DNA of 64,000 nt from Candidatus Margulisiibacteriota bacterium (GTDB lineage: Bacteria; Margulisbacteria; Riflemargulisbacteria; GWF2-39-127). Below the pieces are notes generated by a model, which was given only the letters and a program-made list of their open reading frames with translations, was not told the origin of the DNA and searched no databases. The translations under genes and the position numbers were made by a program. The DNA lies in the NCBI GenBank assembly GCA_003242895.1, contig QKMY01000031.1:46942-110941 (forward strand), read 5' to 3'. Every line of letters begins with the position of its first letter. The stretch's first letter is position 1. Shown here one piece after another: positions 9,292 through 16,908 of this stretch.

Positions 9292-9861
9292 ATGGAAGAA
9301 TACTTTGCACATGAATCAGCATATATCGATGAGCCGGTATCTATTGGCAAGGGAACCAAAATCTGGCATTTTTCCCATATTATGTCAGGTGCGCACATCG
9401 GAGAGAACTGCAATATAGGCCAGTCTGTTTATGTTGGCGGCAAGGCAAAAATCGGTAATGGAGTCAAAATACAGAATAATGTTTCGGTTTATGATGATGT
9501 AGAACTGGCTGATTATGTGTTTTGCGGACCTTCTATGGTATTCACGAACGACAGGAACCCGAGGTCCAAGTATCCGAAAACAGGTGCTTATGTTCCGACA
9601 AAGGTTGGGTACGGCGCATCCCTAGGTGCCAATTGCACAGTCGTATGCGGCAATAGTATCGGCAAATGGGCCTTTATTGGGGCCGGGTCGGTCATTACCA
9701 GGAATGTTCCTGATTTTGCTGTAGTGTATGGTAACCCGGCCAGGATCAAAGGGTGGATCTGCGAATGCGGAGAAATGCTCACCTTTGAGAACGGGAAATC
9801 CGAATGCAAAAAATGTAAAAGACTTTACACAAAGCAGAATGAAACTGTTACTGGTATATAA
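9292..9861 (+). CDS. wlbB: Hexapeptide N-acetyltransferase, WbpD/WlbB-like
   Basis: A left-handed beta-helix acyltransferase of 189 residues, full of hexapeptide turns (IGKGTKI, IGENCNIGQ, IGNGVKI) and ending with a Cys4 segment C-E-C...C-K-K-C at about residues 160-178, as in WbpD/WlbB. These enzymes acetylate the 3-amino group of UDP-2-acetamido-3-amino-2,3-dideoxy-glucuronate. The matching dehydrogenase (58650) and a suitable aminotransferase (59720) are 49 kb away, while the 6-dehydrogenase follows directly at 9968. GAGGAAG precedes the ATG. The specific substrate is inferred from family and pathway context. Confidence 0.85.
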   Translation: MEEYFAHESAYIDEPVSIGKGTKIWHFSHIMSGAHIGENCNIGQSVYVGGKAKIGNGVKIQNNVSVYDDVELADYVFCGPSMVFTNDRNPRSKYPKTGAYVPTKVGYGASLGANCTVVCGNSIGKWAFIGAGSVITRNVPDFAVVYGNPARIKGWICECGEMLTFENGKSECKKCKRLYTKQNETVTGI

Positions 9862-9967
9862 TTATGTATGTTTATATGCGAATTTCGTGTTATTCTCAAA
9901 AGGAAATCGTTGTGATAATATGAATCCCGCATCTTCGATGGTTTAAAATTTATGAGGGGGTAGGATT

Positions 9968-11287
9968 ATGAAAGAAATATACAACAAGTTAGTAAACAAA
10001 GACGCCAAATTAGCAGTAGTCGGCCTTGGTTATGTCGGTTTGCCTCTGGCAGTTGAATTCGGGAAAACCTTTGACACAATTGGATTTGATATTTCTGAAA
10101 AAAAAATTAACGAGTTAAAAAATAACAGTGATTCAACGAGAGAATTAACTGCTGAAGATTTGATGCTGACACACATTGATTATACAAATGAGGCCGCCAG
10201 GTTAAAAGAAGCTTCATTTATTGTAGTCGCTGTTCCAACACCTATCAATGAAAGTAAACAACCGGATTTAACTCCGGTAATTAAAGCTTCAACTACAATT
10301 GGCAAAAATCTAAGTAAAAACACAATAATAGTATACGAATCCACTGTTTATCCGGGAGTAACAGAAGATGAATGTGTGCCGATCCTTGAAAAAGAATCCG
10401 GGCTTAAATGCGGTATTGATTTTAAAGTAGGTTATTCACCTGAAAGAATTAATCCGGGAGACAAAGAACATACCGTTACCAAAATCCTGAAAGTAGTATC
10501 AGGGCAAGACGAAGAAACGCTCGATACCGTAGCTAACGTGTACGGCGCTATAATAACCGCAGGTATCTACCGTGCTGAGTCGATCAAAGTTGCTGAAGCT
10601 GCCAAGGTCATCGAAAATACTCAAAGAGACCTTAACATTGCCCTCATGAACGAACTTGCTATTATATTTAATAAAATGGGGATAAGTACCCGAGCAGTAT
10701 TAGACGCTGCCGGAACTAAGTGGAATTTCATTAAAATGTGTCCCGGGCTCGTTGGCGGACACTGTATTGGTGTCGATCCGTATTATCTAACGCACAAAGC
10801 CGAAATGCTCGGATATCATCCGCAAGTCATCCTTTCAGGCAGAAAGATTAATGACAATATGGGCAAGTATGTTGCCGAGCAGACAGTTAAGCATCTGATC
10901 AAAGCAGGAAAGGCTGTAAAAGACTGCAAGGTGATGATTCTCGGGTTTACTTTTAAAGAAAACGTGTCAGACATCAGAAACACCAGAGTTATTGATGTCA
11001 TAAACGAGCTGGAAGAGTATGGAATAAATGTCTTTGTGCATGATCCACTGATTAACAAAGACGATTTAAAGCATGAGTATAATATACGCTTGTATGATTA
11101 TGATGAGATCCCGGCAGTTGACGCAGCTATTCTTGCCGTTGCTCATGACAAATTCAGTTATTTAACGCCTGAAGTGTTAGGACAGAAGATAACAAACGGC
11201 AGTCACGCAAAAGTACTCATCGATGTAAAAGGATTCTATCGGAATCACCCGGGTATTAAGGATAATTATATTTATTGGAATTTGTAA
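9968..11287 (+). CDS. tviB: UDP-N-acetyl-hexosamine 6-dehydrogenase (TviB/WbpO type)
   Basis: Oxidises the C6 hydroxyl of UDP-GlcNAc or UDP-GalNAc twice with NAD+ to the uronic acid. 439 residues: Rossmann start [16 protein letters not shown] (about 18-33), [19 protein letters not shown], the catalytic-Cys motif [11 protein letters not shown] (Cys about residue 266), and the third domain [16 protein letters not shown]. The pattern resembles TviB/WbpO more than WecC. A strong GAGGGGGTAGG ribosome site precedes the ATG. It supplies the uronic-acid precursor for the pathway completed by 9292, 58650 and 59720. Confidence 0.92.
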   Translation: MKEIYNKLVNKDAKLAVVGLGYVGLPLAVEFGKTFDTIGFDISEKKINELKNNSDSTRELTAEDLMLTHIDYTNEAARLKEASFIVVAVPTPINESKQPDLTPVIKASTTIGKNLSKNTIIVYESTVYPGVTEDECVPILEKESGLKCGIDFKVGYSPERINPGDKEHTVTKILKVVSGQDEETLDTVANVYGAIITAGIYRAESIKVAEAAKVIENTQRDLNIALMNELAIIFNKMGISTRAVLDAAGTKWNFIKMCPGLVGGHCIGVDPYYLTHKAEMLGYHPQVILSGRKINDNMGKYVAEQTVKHLIKAGKAVKDCKVMILGFTFKENVSDIRNTRVIDVINELEEYGINVFVHDPLINKDDLKHEYNIRLYDYDEIPAVDAAILAVAHDKFSYLTPEVLGQKITNGSHAKVLIDVKGFYRNHPGIKDNYIYWNL

Positions 11288-11330
11288 AGGCGCGACTGTC
11301 GTTTCCCCTCATCCAAGCCAACCGGCATTC

Positions 11331-11438
11331 CGCGGGAAAAAGTGTAGAATTTCTAATAGACTGTGTCAGCCGTGACCTTCTCCATGCAAAATGCACGTAG
11401 AAGGTTACCTGATAAACCTTCTACGCCAGGAACCCGCG
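11331..11438. other. Structured, non-coding 330-bp gap with a perfect 11-bp hairpin
   Basis: Between the 6-dehydrogenase and the SLBB gene (11288-11617) no gene is visible. CGTAGAAGGTT (11396-11406) and AACCTTCTACG (11415-11425) form a perfect 11-bp stem with an 8-base loop, and CGCGGG (11331-11336) can pair with CCCGCG (11433-11438) around it. A further ACCTTCT copy at 11375-11381 offers an alternative partner for the right arm. The DNA here is less AT-rich than its surroundings. No T-run follows, so it is not a standard terminator. It could be a structured RNA leader, a protein-binding site or a remnant of a mobile element. Confidence 0.5.
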
Positions 11439-11617
11439 TCTGCTTTTGCGTCATAGCCTAATAAATATCTATTAGACATATTTATGAATTCGTTTTATTA
11501 TATTTGTGTTATTTAGTTTCTTTTTCAAAAACCAGTCATTCATGTTCATTTACTGAAGCAATAAATACTTCTATTTATTATTGCAGCATATTAATTTATA
11601 TCGTATTAGAGGTTTAT

Positions 11618-14053
11618 ATGGGATTAAATAAAGTTATTGTTTTTATCGTCATACTATTTATGACTACTGGTATAGCATATACCGCAGATTATTCGAAGGA
11701 TGACCTGGAACTGCTCAAGCTAATGCAGGAAAAGCAAGGCAACAATGACATTAAAAGCCTTATAAGCAAATCCCAGAAAAACAATCAAAGGGCCACAATA
11801 CAGAAAAAAGATGAAACAACAGACTCGGGTCCCTCGCCAATTGAAAGCGCCTACAAAACGAAATCGTCACTTGATGTTAATCAAGAAATAAAACAGTTTG
11901 GTTACGATTTTTTCAATCTCAATTATCAAGATCAGCAAGACTATACGAATATGCCGGTCGGGGCAGATTATATTCTAGGTATCGGTGATAGTTTAAATAT
12001 ATATATCTGGGGAAAAATTCAACAGAAGTTTTCTGTGGCTGTAGAAAAAGACGGGAGTATATTCCTTCCGAAATCCGGTAGGGTAAGTGTATTAGGTTTA
12101 ACCCTGGCTAAGGCCAGGACCTTAATTCAAAAAAGTCTGTCGGAACAATTCGCTAATTTTGAAGTTAATGTTACTCTGGACCAATTACGGACAATTAATG
12201 TTTATGCCGCCGGAGAAGTTACCGCTCCGGGCGGATACCGGGTTACTTCCGTTGCCACTTTGTTTCATTTGCTTTATACGTCCGGCGGACCGACAAAGGT
12301 AGGCTCGCTTCGAAATATTCGATTAATCCGTAATAATGCTACGGTTGCTGTTATTGATCTCTATGATTATTTGCTATATGGCAAACAGTTTCGCCAGGTC
12401 CCTTTGAAAGAGGGCGATACCATTTTTGTCCCGGTAATCGGTCAAACGGTTGGAATAACCGGAAGCATCAAGAGACCTGCGGTTTATGAACTTAAAGGGA
12501 ATGAGTCCCTCGCGGATATTATTCGATATTCCGGCGGAACGAATGCCTCTGCACATAATCAGAACATTCAATTAGAGCGTATTAATAATAATGGACAACG
12601 AGTCATTGCCGACGTTAAAAACGACAAAGCAAAACTCAGCATGAAAGTAAAAGACGGAGATTTGATTAAGGTTGCAGCTGTAGTTGCTGCCAAAAGAAAA
12701 GTGGTTAAGATCATCGGCAATATCAAACGTCCCGGAGAATACGCGCTGGAAGACGGCATGAGACTAGCAGATCTGGTTAAAAAAGCCGAAGGGATAATAC
12801 CTCATACCTACATGTATAGAATTGAACTGGATAGAGTAGGTCCGGATTACGAATATTTAGTTAGTAATGATGAGAGTAATAAAAACCAGCCAAATAATGA
12901 CGATAACATAACCAACAAGCTGGTTCCTTATAATTATGTCGATAAAACCGATAAAAAAGTCCATCGAATTATTCCGCTAAATCTAAGTAAGATCCTTAAA
13001 TCAGATGCTAATGAAAACAAAAAACTCGAAGACGGGGATGTTATCAAGGTGTTTTCTGAAAAAGAAATGGACCCTGACGCTTCTGTCTACATCAATGGCA
13101 TGGTACGCAATCCCGGTAGATATTCGATTTATGAAACTATGAAAGTAGTGGACCTGGTGTTTGCTGCCGGCGGGGCGAAACGAGGGGCTTATTTAGGCAG
13201 TATAGAGATTAACCGTGCCGGGACGGAAAAGCAGAGACGCATTATTAATGTCGATATCAAAAAAGCGATGAACAACCAATCCGACCCCTCCAATAATATA
13301 ACGCTGTTACCTGACGATTATGTATATATTAAAGAGGACCTCGAATACAACCCGCAGAGAACGATTGTGCTTACCGGACAGTTAAAATACCCCGGAACAT
13401 ATATACTCCAAAAAAATGAAACATTGTCTTCAGTGCTTCTCAGGGCTGGCGGTTATCAATCAAATGCTTTTATTAATGGAGCTGTTTTTACCAGGAAAGC
13501 TCTCAAAAATAACGAAAAAGAAATTAATCAGAAATTTAGACAATTAGAAGAAAAAAGGTTATTGCAGAAGCAAGTTAATGCCGGATTGGATGTAAAACAG
13601 CCTGAAAAGAAAATAACTGATATGATAGGCACCGAAGAAAAAGGCCGAATTATTATTAATTTAAAACCTATTGATCAATTACATAGTTCTATTGATGATA
13701 TAAGTCTTGAAGACGGCGATGAACTCTATATTCCGCTGACTCCTTCAACCGTCCAAATCCTTGGCGGGGTCTATAGCCCGGGAAGTGTTATTGTCCAACA
13801 AGATATGAAGATTGACTCTTACATGAAAAAAGTTGGTGGAGTTACTAAATACGCTGCGATTAATGAGATTTATGTAATTAAGGCAAATGGCGAGGTTGAT
13901 ACAGATAAAGAGTATACACCTCAAGTCGGTGATACCATTGTTGTTCCGGAAGAGATCAAAAAAGAATTTGATCTCTGGAAGACGATTGTTGATACGGTGG
14001 ATGTTTTGTCGAAAGTCGCTTTGACGTATACGGTATTTAATAGCATTAAATAA
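11618..14053 (+). CDS. Polysaccharide export protein with multiple SLBB domains (Wza-like)
   Basis: An 811-residue envelope protein. It starts with a hydrophobic signal-like segment (VIVFIVILFMTTGIAY); I chose ATG 11618 with AGAGG upstream, because the 38 residues before it in the open frame follow no ribosome site and would precede the signal peptide. The Poly_export domain begins near residue 110 (ILGIGDSLNIYIWG) and is followed by at least five SLBB-type repeats, each marked by G.V..PG.Y......T....L..AGG (for example AAGEVTAPGGYRV, GNIKRPGEYAL, GMVRNPGRYSI, GQLKYPGTYIL, GGVYSPGSVIV). Wza-type proteins form the outer-membrane exit for capsular or exopolysaccharide. No lipobox is obvious. 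It is longer than Wza, as in many non-proteobacterial relatives. Confidence 0.9.
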   Translation: MGLNKVIVFIVILFMTTGIAYTADYSKDDLELLKLMQEKQGNNDIKSLISKSQKNNQRATIQKKDETTDSGPSPIESAYKTKSSLDVNQEIKQFGYDFFNLNYQDQQDYTNMPVGADYILGIGDSLNIYIWGKIQQKFSVAVEKDGSIFLPKSGRVSVLGLTLAKARTLIQKSLSEQFANFEVNVTLDQLRTINVYAAGEVTAPGGYRVTSVATLFHLLYTSGGPTKVGSLRNIRLIRNNATVAVIDLYDYLLYGKQFRQVPLKEGDTIFVPVIGQTVGITGSIKRPAVYELKGNESLADIIRYSGGTNASAHNQNIQLERINNNGQRVIADVKNDKAKLSMKVKDGDLIKVAAVVAAKRKVVKIIGNIKRPGEYALEDGMRLADLVKKAEGIIPHTYMYRIELDRVGPDYEYLVSNDESNKNQPNNDDNITNKLVPYNYVDKTDKKVHRIIPLNLSKILKSDANENKKLEDGDVIKVFSEKEMDPDASVYINGMVRNPGRYSIYETMKVVDLVFAAGGAKRGAYLGSIEINRAGTEKQRRIINVDIKKAMNNQSDPSNNITLLPDDYVYIKEDLEYNPQRTIVLTGQLKYPGTYILQKNETLSSVLLRAGGYQSNAFINGAVFTRKALKNNEKEINQKFRQLEEKRLLQKQVNAGLDVKQPEKKITDMIGTEEKGRIIINLKPIDQLHSSIDDISLEDGDELYIPLTPSTVQILGGVYSPGSVIVQQDMKIDSYMKKVGGVTKYAAINEIYVIKANGEVDTDKEYTPQVGDTIVVPEEIKKEFDLWKTIVDTVDVLSKVALTYTVFNSIK

Positions 14054-14107
14054 TAAGTGACGGAAATACAGTGACAAAATCTGATATTGATATATAAATG
14101 GCTTTAA

Positions 14108-14290
14108 GGAACTGAGTCTATTCATATACATATAGAATCAGCAGATTCATACGCCAAATTTTGGCTTGAACCAATACAATTATCAAAATCGGTAGGATAT
14201 AATGCTGTTGAGCTTAATAAAATACGCAAAATTATTTTTCAAAATAATTTACTGCTAAAGGAGAAATGGAATGAGCATTTCAATCGCTAA
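14108..14290 (+). pseudogene. N-terminally truncated DUF4160 gene
   Basis: The frame reads HIHIES...AKFWLEP, then a helical tail ending KEKWNEHF, which matches the C-terminal two thirds of DUF4160 proteins. There is no start codon: an in-frame TAA lies at 14105-14107 and the usual N-terminal strand block is missing. The stop (14288-14290) overlaps the start of the DUF2442 gene, the normal arrangement for this pair. The intact partner with a decapitated upstream gene suggests a deletion whose edge lies at about 14105. Confidence 0.75.
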
Positions 14291-14519
14291 GATATGGGAG
14301 CCTTTCGCTGAAAAAGTATGGTTTGATGATGTAAAATTATATATACAATTACTGGATGGCAGAGAATTATCTGTTCCACTGGAATGGTTTCCCCATTTGA
14401 GGGATGCTACTGTTGAGCAGAGAAATAACTGGCGTTTAATAGGACGAGGGCTTGGTATACATTGGGAAGAAATAGATGAGGATATTTCGGTAAGTGCACT
14501 GTTGACTGGAGTTTCTTAA
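14271..14519 (+). CDS. DUF2442 protein
   Basis: An 82-residue protein matching DUF2442: VWFDDVKLYIQLLDGRELSVPLEWFPHL, then NWRLIGRGLGIHWEEIDEDISV. The family is commonly encoded next to DUF4160 and is suspected to be part of a toxin-antitoxin-like pair, but has no established biochemical role. AAAGGAG lies 7-8 bases before the ATG, inside the coding region of the DUF4160 remnant, which overlaps by 20 bp. Since the partner is truncated the module is probably inactive. Confidence 0.8.
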   Translation: MSISIAKIWEPFAEKVWFDDVKLYIQLLDGRELSVPLEWFPHLRDATVEQRNNWRLIGRGLGIHWEEIDEDISVSALLTGVS

Positions 14520-14616
14520 AAACAGTGACTGGAAAAACGGTGACGAGTGACTATTAAGGATATTATTCAGGGTAGAGAAGGGTCAAAACCAAGAAATAAA
14601 CAAATAGCAACTATTT

Positions 14617-14639
14617 AGGGTGCAGATACTTCCGGTGGG
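14617..14639 (+). repeat. Left terminal inverted repeat
   Basis: Begins AGGGTGCAGATACTTCC and pairs with 14945-14967 at 21 of 23 positions. Immediately preceded by the target-site copy TATTT (14612-14616). Confidence 0.82.
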
Positions 14640-14740
14640 TATTCCCGCCTCTTTTCGCGGTAAACAGGATTATAGTTCTATGCAGAATAACTCTCCGCGT
14701 GCTTTCTCCAATTCTGGAGAAAACAAACAGAAAAACATTT

Positions 14741-14940
14741 TCAGGTGATAGAGATCAAGTCAGCGATGAACTCTCTTGCCTGGTTCTTATAGATAAAGAT
14801 TACAGGTTTTTGTCTAACAAATTTCTTCCCTAATTGCTTAGCCCGTAGCTTATCCCAGACCATTTGTTCTGCGCGTGTCTGATTAGCTCTGAGATATCGT
14901 GCCTTCCTCGTTGCTGCTCCCTTCGGGTGGAAAGAGGCGG
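14741..14940 (-). pseudogene. DUF559 endonuclease-like fragment inside the element
   Basis: Read on the minus strand, one frame gives ARYLRANQTRAEQMVWDKLR and then AKQLGKKFVRQKPVIF, the N-terminal half of DUF559 proteins (a PD-(D/E)XK-fold, Vsr-like family), ending at a TGA at 14741-14743 after REFIADLISIT. The family's catalytic Asp-Phe and Glu-Val-Asp-Gly region is absent, so the fragment should not be catalytic. No start codon with a ribosome site is visible. It lies wholly between the inverted repeats and is probably what is left of the element's own gene or a captured gene. Confidence 0.65.
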
Positions 14941-14944
14941 CTCA

Positions 14945-14967
14945 CCCACCGAAAGTATCTGCACCCC
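14945..14967 (-). repeat. Right terminal inverted repeat
   Basis: Reads CCCACCGAAAGTATCTGCAC on the plus strand and is complementary to the left end. Followed directly by the second TATTT target copy (14968-14972). Confidence 0.82.
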
Positions 14968-15021
14968 TATTTTTAAGGAAGCTGGAATTATTGAAAAGTA
15001 CGGTTCCGGTATTTGCAGATG

Positions 15022-15056
15022 CCACCCAGAAGACCACCCAGAAGACCACCCAGAAA
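15022..15056 (+). repeat. 12-bp tandem repeat, about 3 copies, in AlbA_2-type linker
   Basis: CCACCCAGAAGA is repeated 2.9 times and encodes Thr-Gln-Lys-Thr repeats just before the winged-helix domain. The intact paralogue has a different 12-bp triple repeat at the same protein position (39719-39754). A 12-bp period keeps the frame, so copy number can change linker length without inactivation. Confidence 0.8.
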
Positions 15057-15252
15057 GCATCGTTAGGAGAGAGGATTATTTCTATGATTGCAGACAATAA
15101 ATCAATAACACAAAAAGAGCTGGCACTCAACCTATCTTTAAGTGTAAATACGGTAAAGGAATATATTACTAAATTAAAAAAGGAAAATAAGTTATTACGC
15201 ATAGGTAGTGACAGAAATGGATATTGGGAAGTTGTTGAAGACAAAAAATGAG

Positions 15253-15387
15253 ATGCAGCAAAAAATTATCAAACATATCCTTTCATGCATTAAATATATT
15301 GATAATTTGTCTAATTCAATAGATAATTATAAAGTCGATCAAAGAATCTTAATCGGACTAATAAAATATCTTAAAAAGTGCAAATTT
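15253..15387 (+). pseudogene. C-terminal remnant of an S23/four-helix-bundle gene (copy 1)
   Basis: In the same frame as the following nucleotidyltransferase, the codons read YIDNLSNSIDNYKVDQ and RILIGLIKYLKKCK, which look like the last helix of the four-helix-bundle (23S rRNA intervening-sequence, S23) protein family. The rest of the gene is absent. Closely similar DNA ending in ATTAATAAAATATCTTAA occurs at 16860-16907 and 17790-17861, so this tail has been copied or retained several times ahead of different genes. Assignment relies on the conserved tail and on the N-terminal remnant seen at 15798 and 16664. Confidence 0.6.
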
Positions 15388-15714
15388 ATGCCTAGTAAAA
15401 AATTAATAGAGGAAATTGTAACAAGAATAAAAAACAGCGTAAAACCTGTAAGGATTATCCTGTTTGGCTCTTATGCTACCGGTAATATTAATGAAGATAG
15501 CGATGTTGATATCCAAGTAGTAATTGATACTGATAAAGAACCTCAAAACTATGAAGAGAGGTCTGAGAATTATTTAAAAATAAGCAGAGAATTAAAAGAT
15601 ATTCAAAAGAAAATAGCAATTGATCTTCTCGTATATACCCAAAAGAATTCGAAAAATTTAAAAGTATGGGAAGTATGTTTTCTAAACAAATACTTAAAAC
15701 TGGAAAAGATTTAG
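15388..15714 (+). CDS. MNT-type nucleotidyltransferase (module B)
   Basis: A 108-residue minimal nucleotidyltransferase with ILFGSYATG and EDSDVDIQVVI (metal-binding Asp-x-Asp), followed by IAIDLLVYT with the third acidic residue. The open frame continues upstream through an S23 remnant, but the ATG at 15388 begins the domain as in relatives; no ribosome site is evident, so the fused longer form from 15253 cannot be excluded. Its HEPN partner is cut after 17 codons (15716). The lone nucleotidyltransferase resembles the antitoxin half of a MNT/HEPN module whose toxin is lost, and there is probably little selection on it. Confidence 0.78.
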   Translation: MPSKKLIEEIVTRIKNSVKPVRIILFGSYATGNINEDSDVDIQVVIDTDKEPQNYEERSENYLKISRELKDIQKKIAIDLLVYTQKNSKNLKVWEVCFLNKYLKLEKI

Positions 15715-15715
15715 C

Positions 15716-15787
15716 ATGAAATTGATAACTCAGGAATGGTTAAAGTCTGCAAAGCGCGATCTTGACGCGTCACCAATTCACGACTAA
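15716..15787 (+). pseudogene. HEPN gene truncated after about 17 codons (module B partner)
   Basis: Directly after the module B stop, ATG 15716 opens MKLITQEWLKSAKRDLD, the typical first helix of a PF05168 HEPN protein (compare KEITKEWLERATEDIE in module D). The homology then ends abruptly at a GTCACC/TTCACGACT tract and a stop at 15785-15787, and the next recognisable sequence is the start of an S23 gene at 15798. The HEPN gene has thus been cut and joined to unrelated DNA. Confidence 0.72.
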
Positions 15788-15797
15788 CGGAGCAACA

Positions 15798-15836
15798 ATG
15801 AATCATAAAGATATTGATGTCTGGAAAAAGAGTTGA
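15798..15836 (+). pseudogene. N-terminal remnant of an S23/four-helix-bundle gene (copy 2)
   Basis: ATG 15798 reads MNHKDIDVWKKS then stops. The first nine residues are nearly identical to those of the copy at 16664 (MNHKDLDVWK), the standard start of S23 four-helix-bundle proteins. The remaining 130 bp to the next gene show no further homology that I can follow. Confidence 0.65.
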
Positions 15837-15964
15837 ATATATGAGTGTACACAAAGTTTTCTGAAAGAATAAATATATGGTATTATAAGCCAGATGGATC
15901 ATTCACGAATTGGACAATATCTGAATTATTTAGAAAGCAAAATAATCGAAAGTTGTAACGAAAA

Positions 15965-16291
15965 ATGACCAGACAACAATACTTAGAAATTATTAAAAAT
16001 AAAATAAAAAAATATAATGTGTTATCAGTATATATTTTTGGAAGTTATGCTAAAGGTACTGACCAGGAAAATAGTGATATAGATCTATTGATGATTCTGG
16101 ATGATGACCAGCAGACGGAGCAGGTTGTTAACGCCTTGTCGATTGAGCTTTTCCCGAGAGAATATCCTATAGATATATTAGCATACACGAGGAATCAGAT
16201 AAAAAGCAAACTTAAGTGGAATACTTTTTTTCAAAGCATTAAAAAAGAAGGAATACTCATATATGGACAAGATGTTATCCGAGTGGATTAG
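15965..16291 (+). CDS. MNT-type nucleotidyltransferase (module C, intact)
   Basis: A 108-residue protein with VYIFGSYAKGTDQENSDIDLLMI, covering the GS motif and the metal-binding Asp-x-Asp (residues about 24-42), and YPIDILAYT carrying the third Asp. It is the first gene of the only MNT/HEPN pair in this accessory region that looks complete. In studied pairs the nucleotidyltransferase AMPylates the HEPN ribonuclease to neutralise it. The gene ends ten codons after KKEGILIY; GAAGGA in that stretch is positioned as the ribosome site of the HEPN gene, which starts 29 bp before this stop. Confidence 0.85.
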   Translation: MTRQQYLEIIKNKIKKYNVLSVYIFGSYAKGTDQENSDIDLLMILDDDQQTEQVVNALSIELFPREYPIDILAYTRNQIKSKLKWNTFFQSIKKEGILIYGQDVIRVD

Positions 16292-16667
16292 TCTAGCCAG
16301 TACTGATCTGGATTCTGCAAAAATACTATCAGATTCAAAAAAAGCAGTATCATCCGTTTCTATATATGAGAGCCATCAAGCTATAGAAAAAGCATTAAAA
16401 GCTTATTTGTATTACTTGGGTATCCCAATCTCTAAAATCCATGATTTGTTAAAGTTAGCAACCAGTATTTCTGCAAAAGATTCATGGATTAACAAATATA
16501 TTGGCCAGATGCAGATGATTGATTCATATTATCCTAGGTTGCGATATCCATCTGGAGATACATTTACACAAGCTGAGGCTGAAAAGTGCTATATATTAGC
16601 GAAAGAGGTATTTCAGGCAATATATGAAAGACTATCAGAATTAAGCAAAGCATGTAACGAGGAATGA
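16263..16667 (+). CDS. HEPN-domain protein (module C, intact)
   Basis: A 134-residue all-helical HEPN protein (PF05168 type): EWISLASTDLDSAKIL first helix, then YESHQAIEKALKAYLYYLG, the family's most typical segment, and IHDLLKLA, YPRLRYPSGD and a C-terminal helix. The classic R-x4-6-H RNase motif is not obvious, so it may be one of the HEPN proteins lacking it. It overlaps the nucleotidyltransferase by 29 bp and is coupled to it. Its stop codon overlaps the ATG of the next S23 remnant (ATGA). Probable toxin half of a type VII-like toxin-antitoxin pair. Confidence 0.83.
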   Translation: MDKMLSEWISLASTDLDSAKILSDSKKAVSSVSIYESHQAIEKALKAYLYYLGIPISKIHDLLKLATSISAKDSWINKYIGQMQMIDSYYPRLRYPSGDTFTQAEAEKCYILAKEVFQAIYERLSELSKACNEE

Positions 16668-16907
16668 ATCATAAAGATCTGGATGTCTGGAAGTTAAGCA
16701 TAGACTTAGTAACTGAAATTTATACTCTGACTAAGACTTTTCTAAAAGAGGAGATTCATGGGAGCAGTGAGCAACTTACCTTCCTAGCATGCCAGCTTGC
16801 GAATCACTTGGAAACAGGTTGATCTTTTGTTTAAATAAATAGATAATATTAACGTTGATCAACGCAATTGATATTTGTATTAATAAAATATCTTAAGAAG
16901 TGTAAAT
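16664..16907 (+). pseudogene. Internally deleted S23/four-helix-bundle gene (copy 3)
   Basis: ATG 16664 reads MNHKDLDVWKLSIDLVTEIY and TLTKTFLKEEIHG, the standard first helix and turn of S23 proteins, then skips the middle helices to LACQLANHLETG and a stop at 16820-16822. Downstream the DNA still carries the decayed tail (GATAATATTAACG and ATTAATAAAATATCTTAA) seen in copies 1 and 4. A 52-residue peptide could be made but lacks two of the four helices. Confidence 0.72.
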
Positions 16908-16908
16908 A

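Larger units (their letters stand above)
14617..14967. mobile_element. 351-bp inverted-repeat element with 5-bp target duplication
   Basis: The ends are 23-bp inverted repeats (14617-14639 and 14945-14967; outer sequence AGGGTGCAGATACTT on the left) that differ at two positions, and partial complementarity (CCGCCTCTTT) continues inside. TATTT flanks both ends (14612-14616 and 14968-14972). Removing the element and one TATTT restores an uninterrupted AlbA_2-type coding sequence, which proves insertion into a gene. No transposase fits in 351 bp; the interior holds a DUF559-like fragment on the minus strand. I do not recognise the IS family, so it may be a non-autonomous (MITE-like) derivative or a member of an undescribed DUF559-associated group. 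Confidence 0.82.
14544..15251 (+). pseudogene. AlbA_2/RecG-like regulator gene, split by an insertion and deleted
   Basis: Three pieces of one gene survive. Left piece (14544-14616): GREGSKPRNKQIATI. Right piece (from 14968): FKEAGIIEKYGSGI, which continues the left piece exactly once the element at 14617-14967 and one TATTT copy are removed. Third piece (about 15018-15251), in another frame: a T-Q-K repeat linker followed by a winged-helix segment (ITQKELALNLSLSVNTVKEYITKL...LLRIGSDRNGYWEVVE). The frame change after GSGI shows an additional internal deletion. The intact homologue is at 38654-39940. The N-terminal AlbA_2 domain is not present. Not functional as a full protein; the C-terminal part could still be translated from 14991. 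Confidence 0.8.

Noticed and set aside
11504..11617. Upstream extension of the SLBB protein (first 38 residues of the open frame)
   Set aside because: It precedes the signal peptide, has no ribosome site and shows no coding character; start placed at 11618.
14864..15100. Open frame joining the inverted-repeat end to AlbA_2 codons and a His-Pro-Glu-Asp repeat
   Set aside because: It is a chance frame across the insertion joint; only its middle (FKEAGIIEKYGSGI) is real, and it belongs to the split gene.
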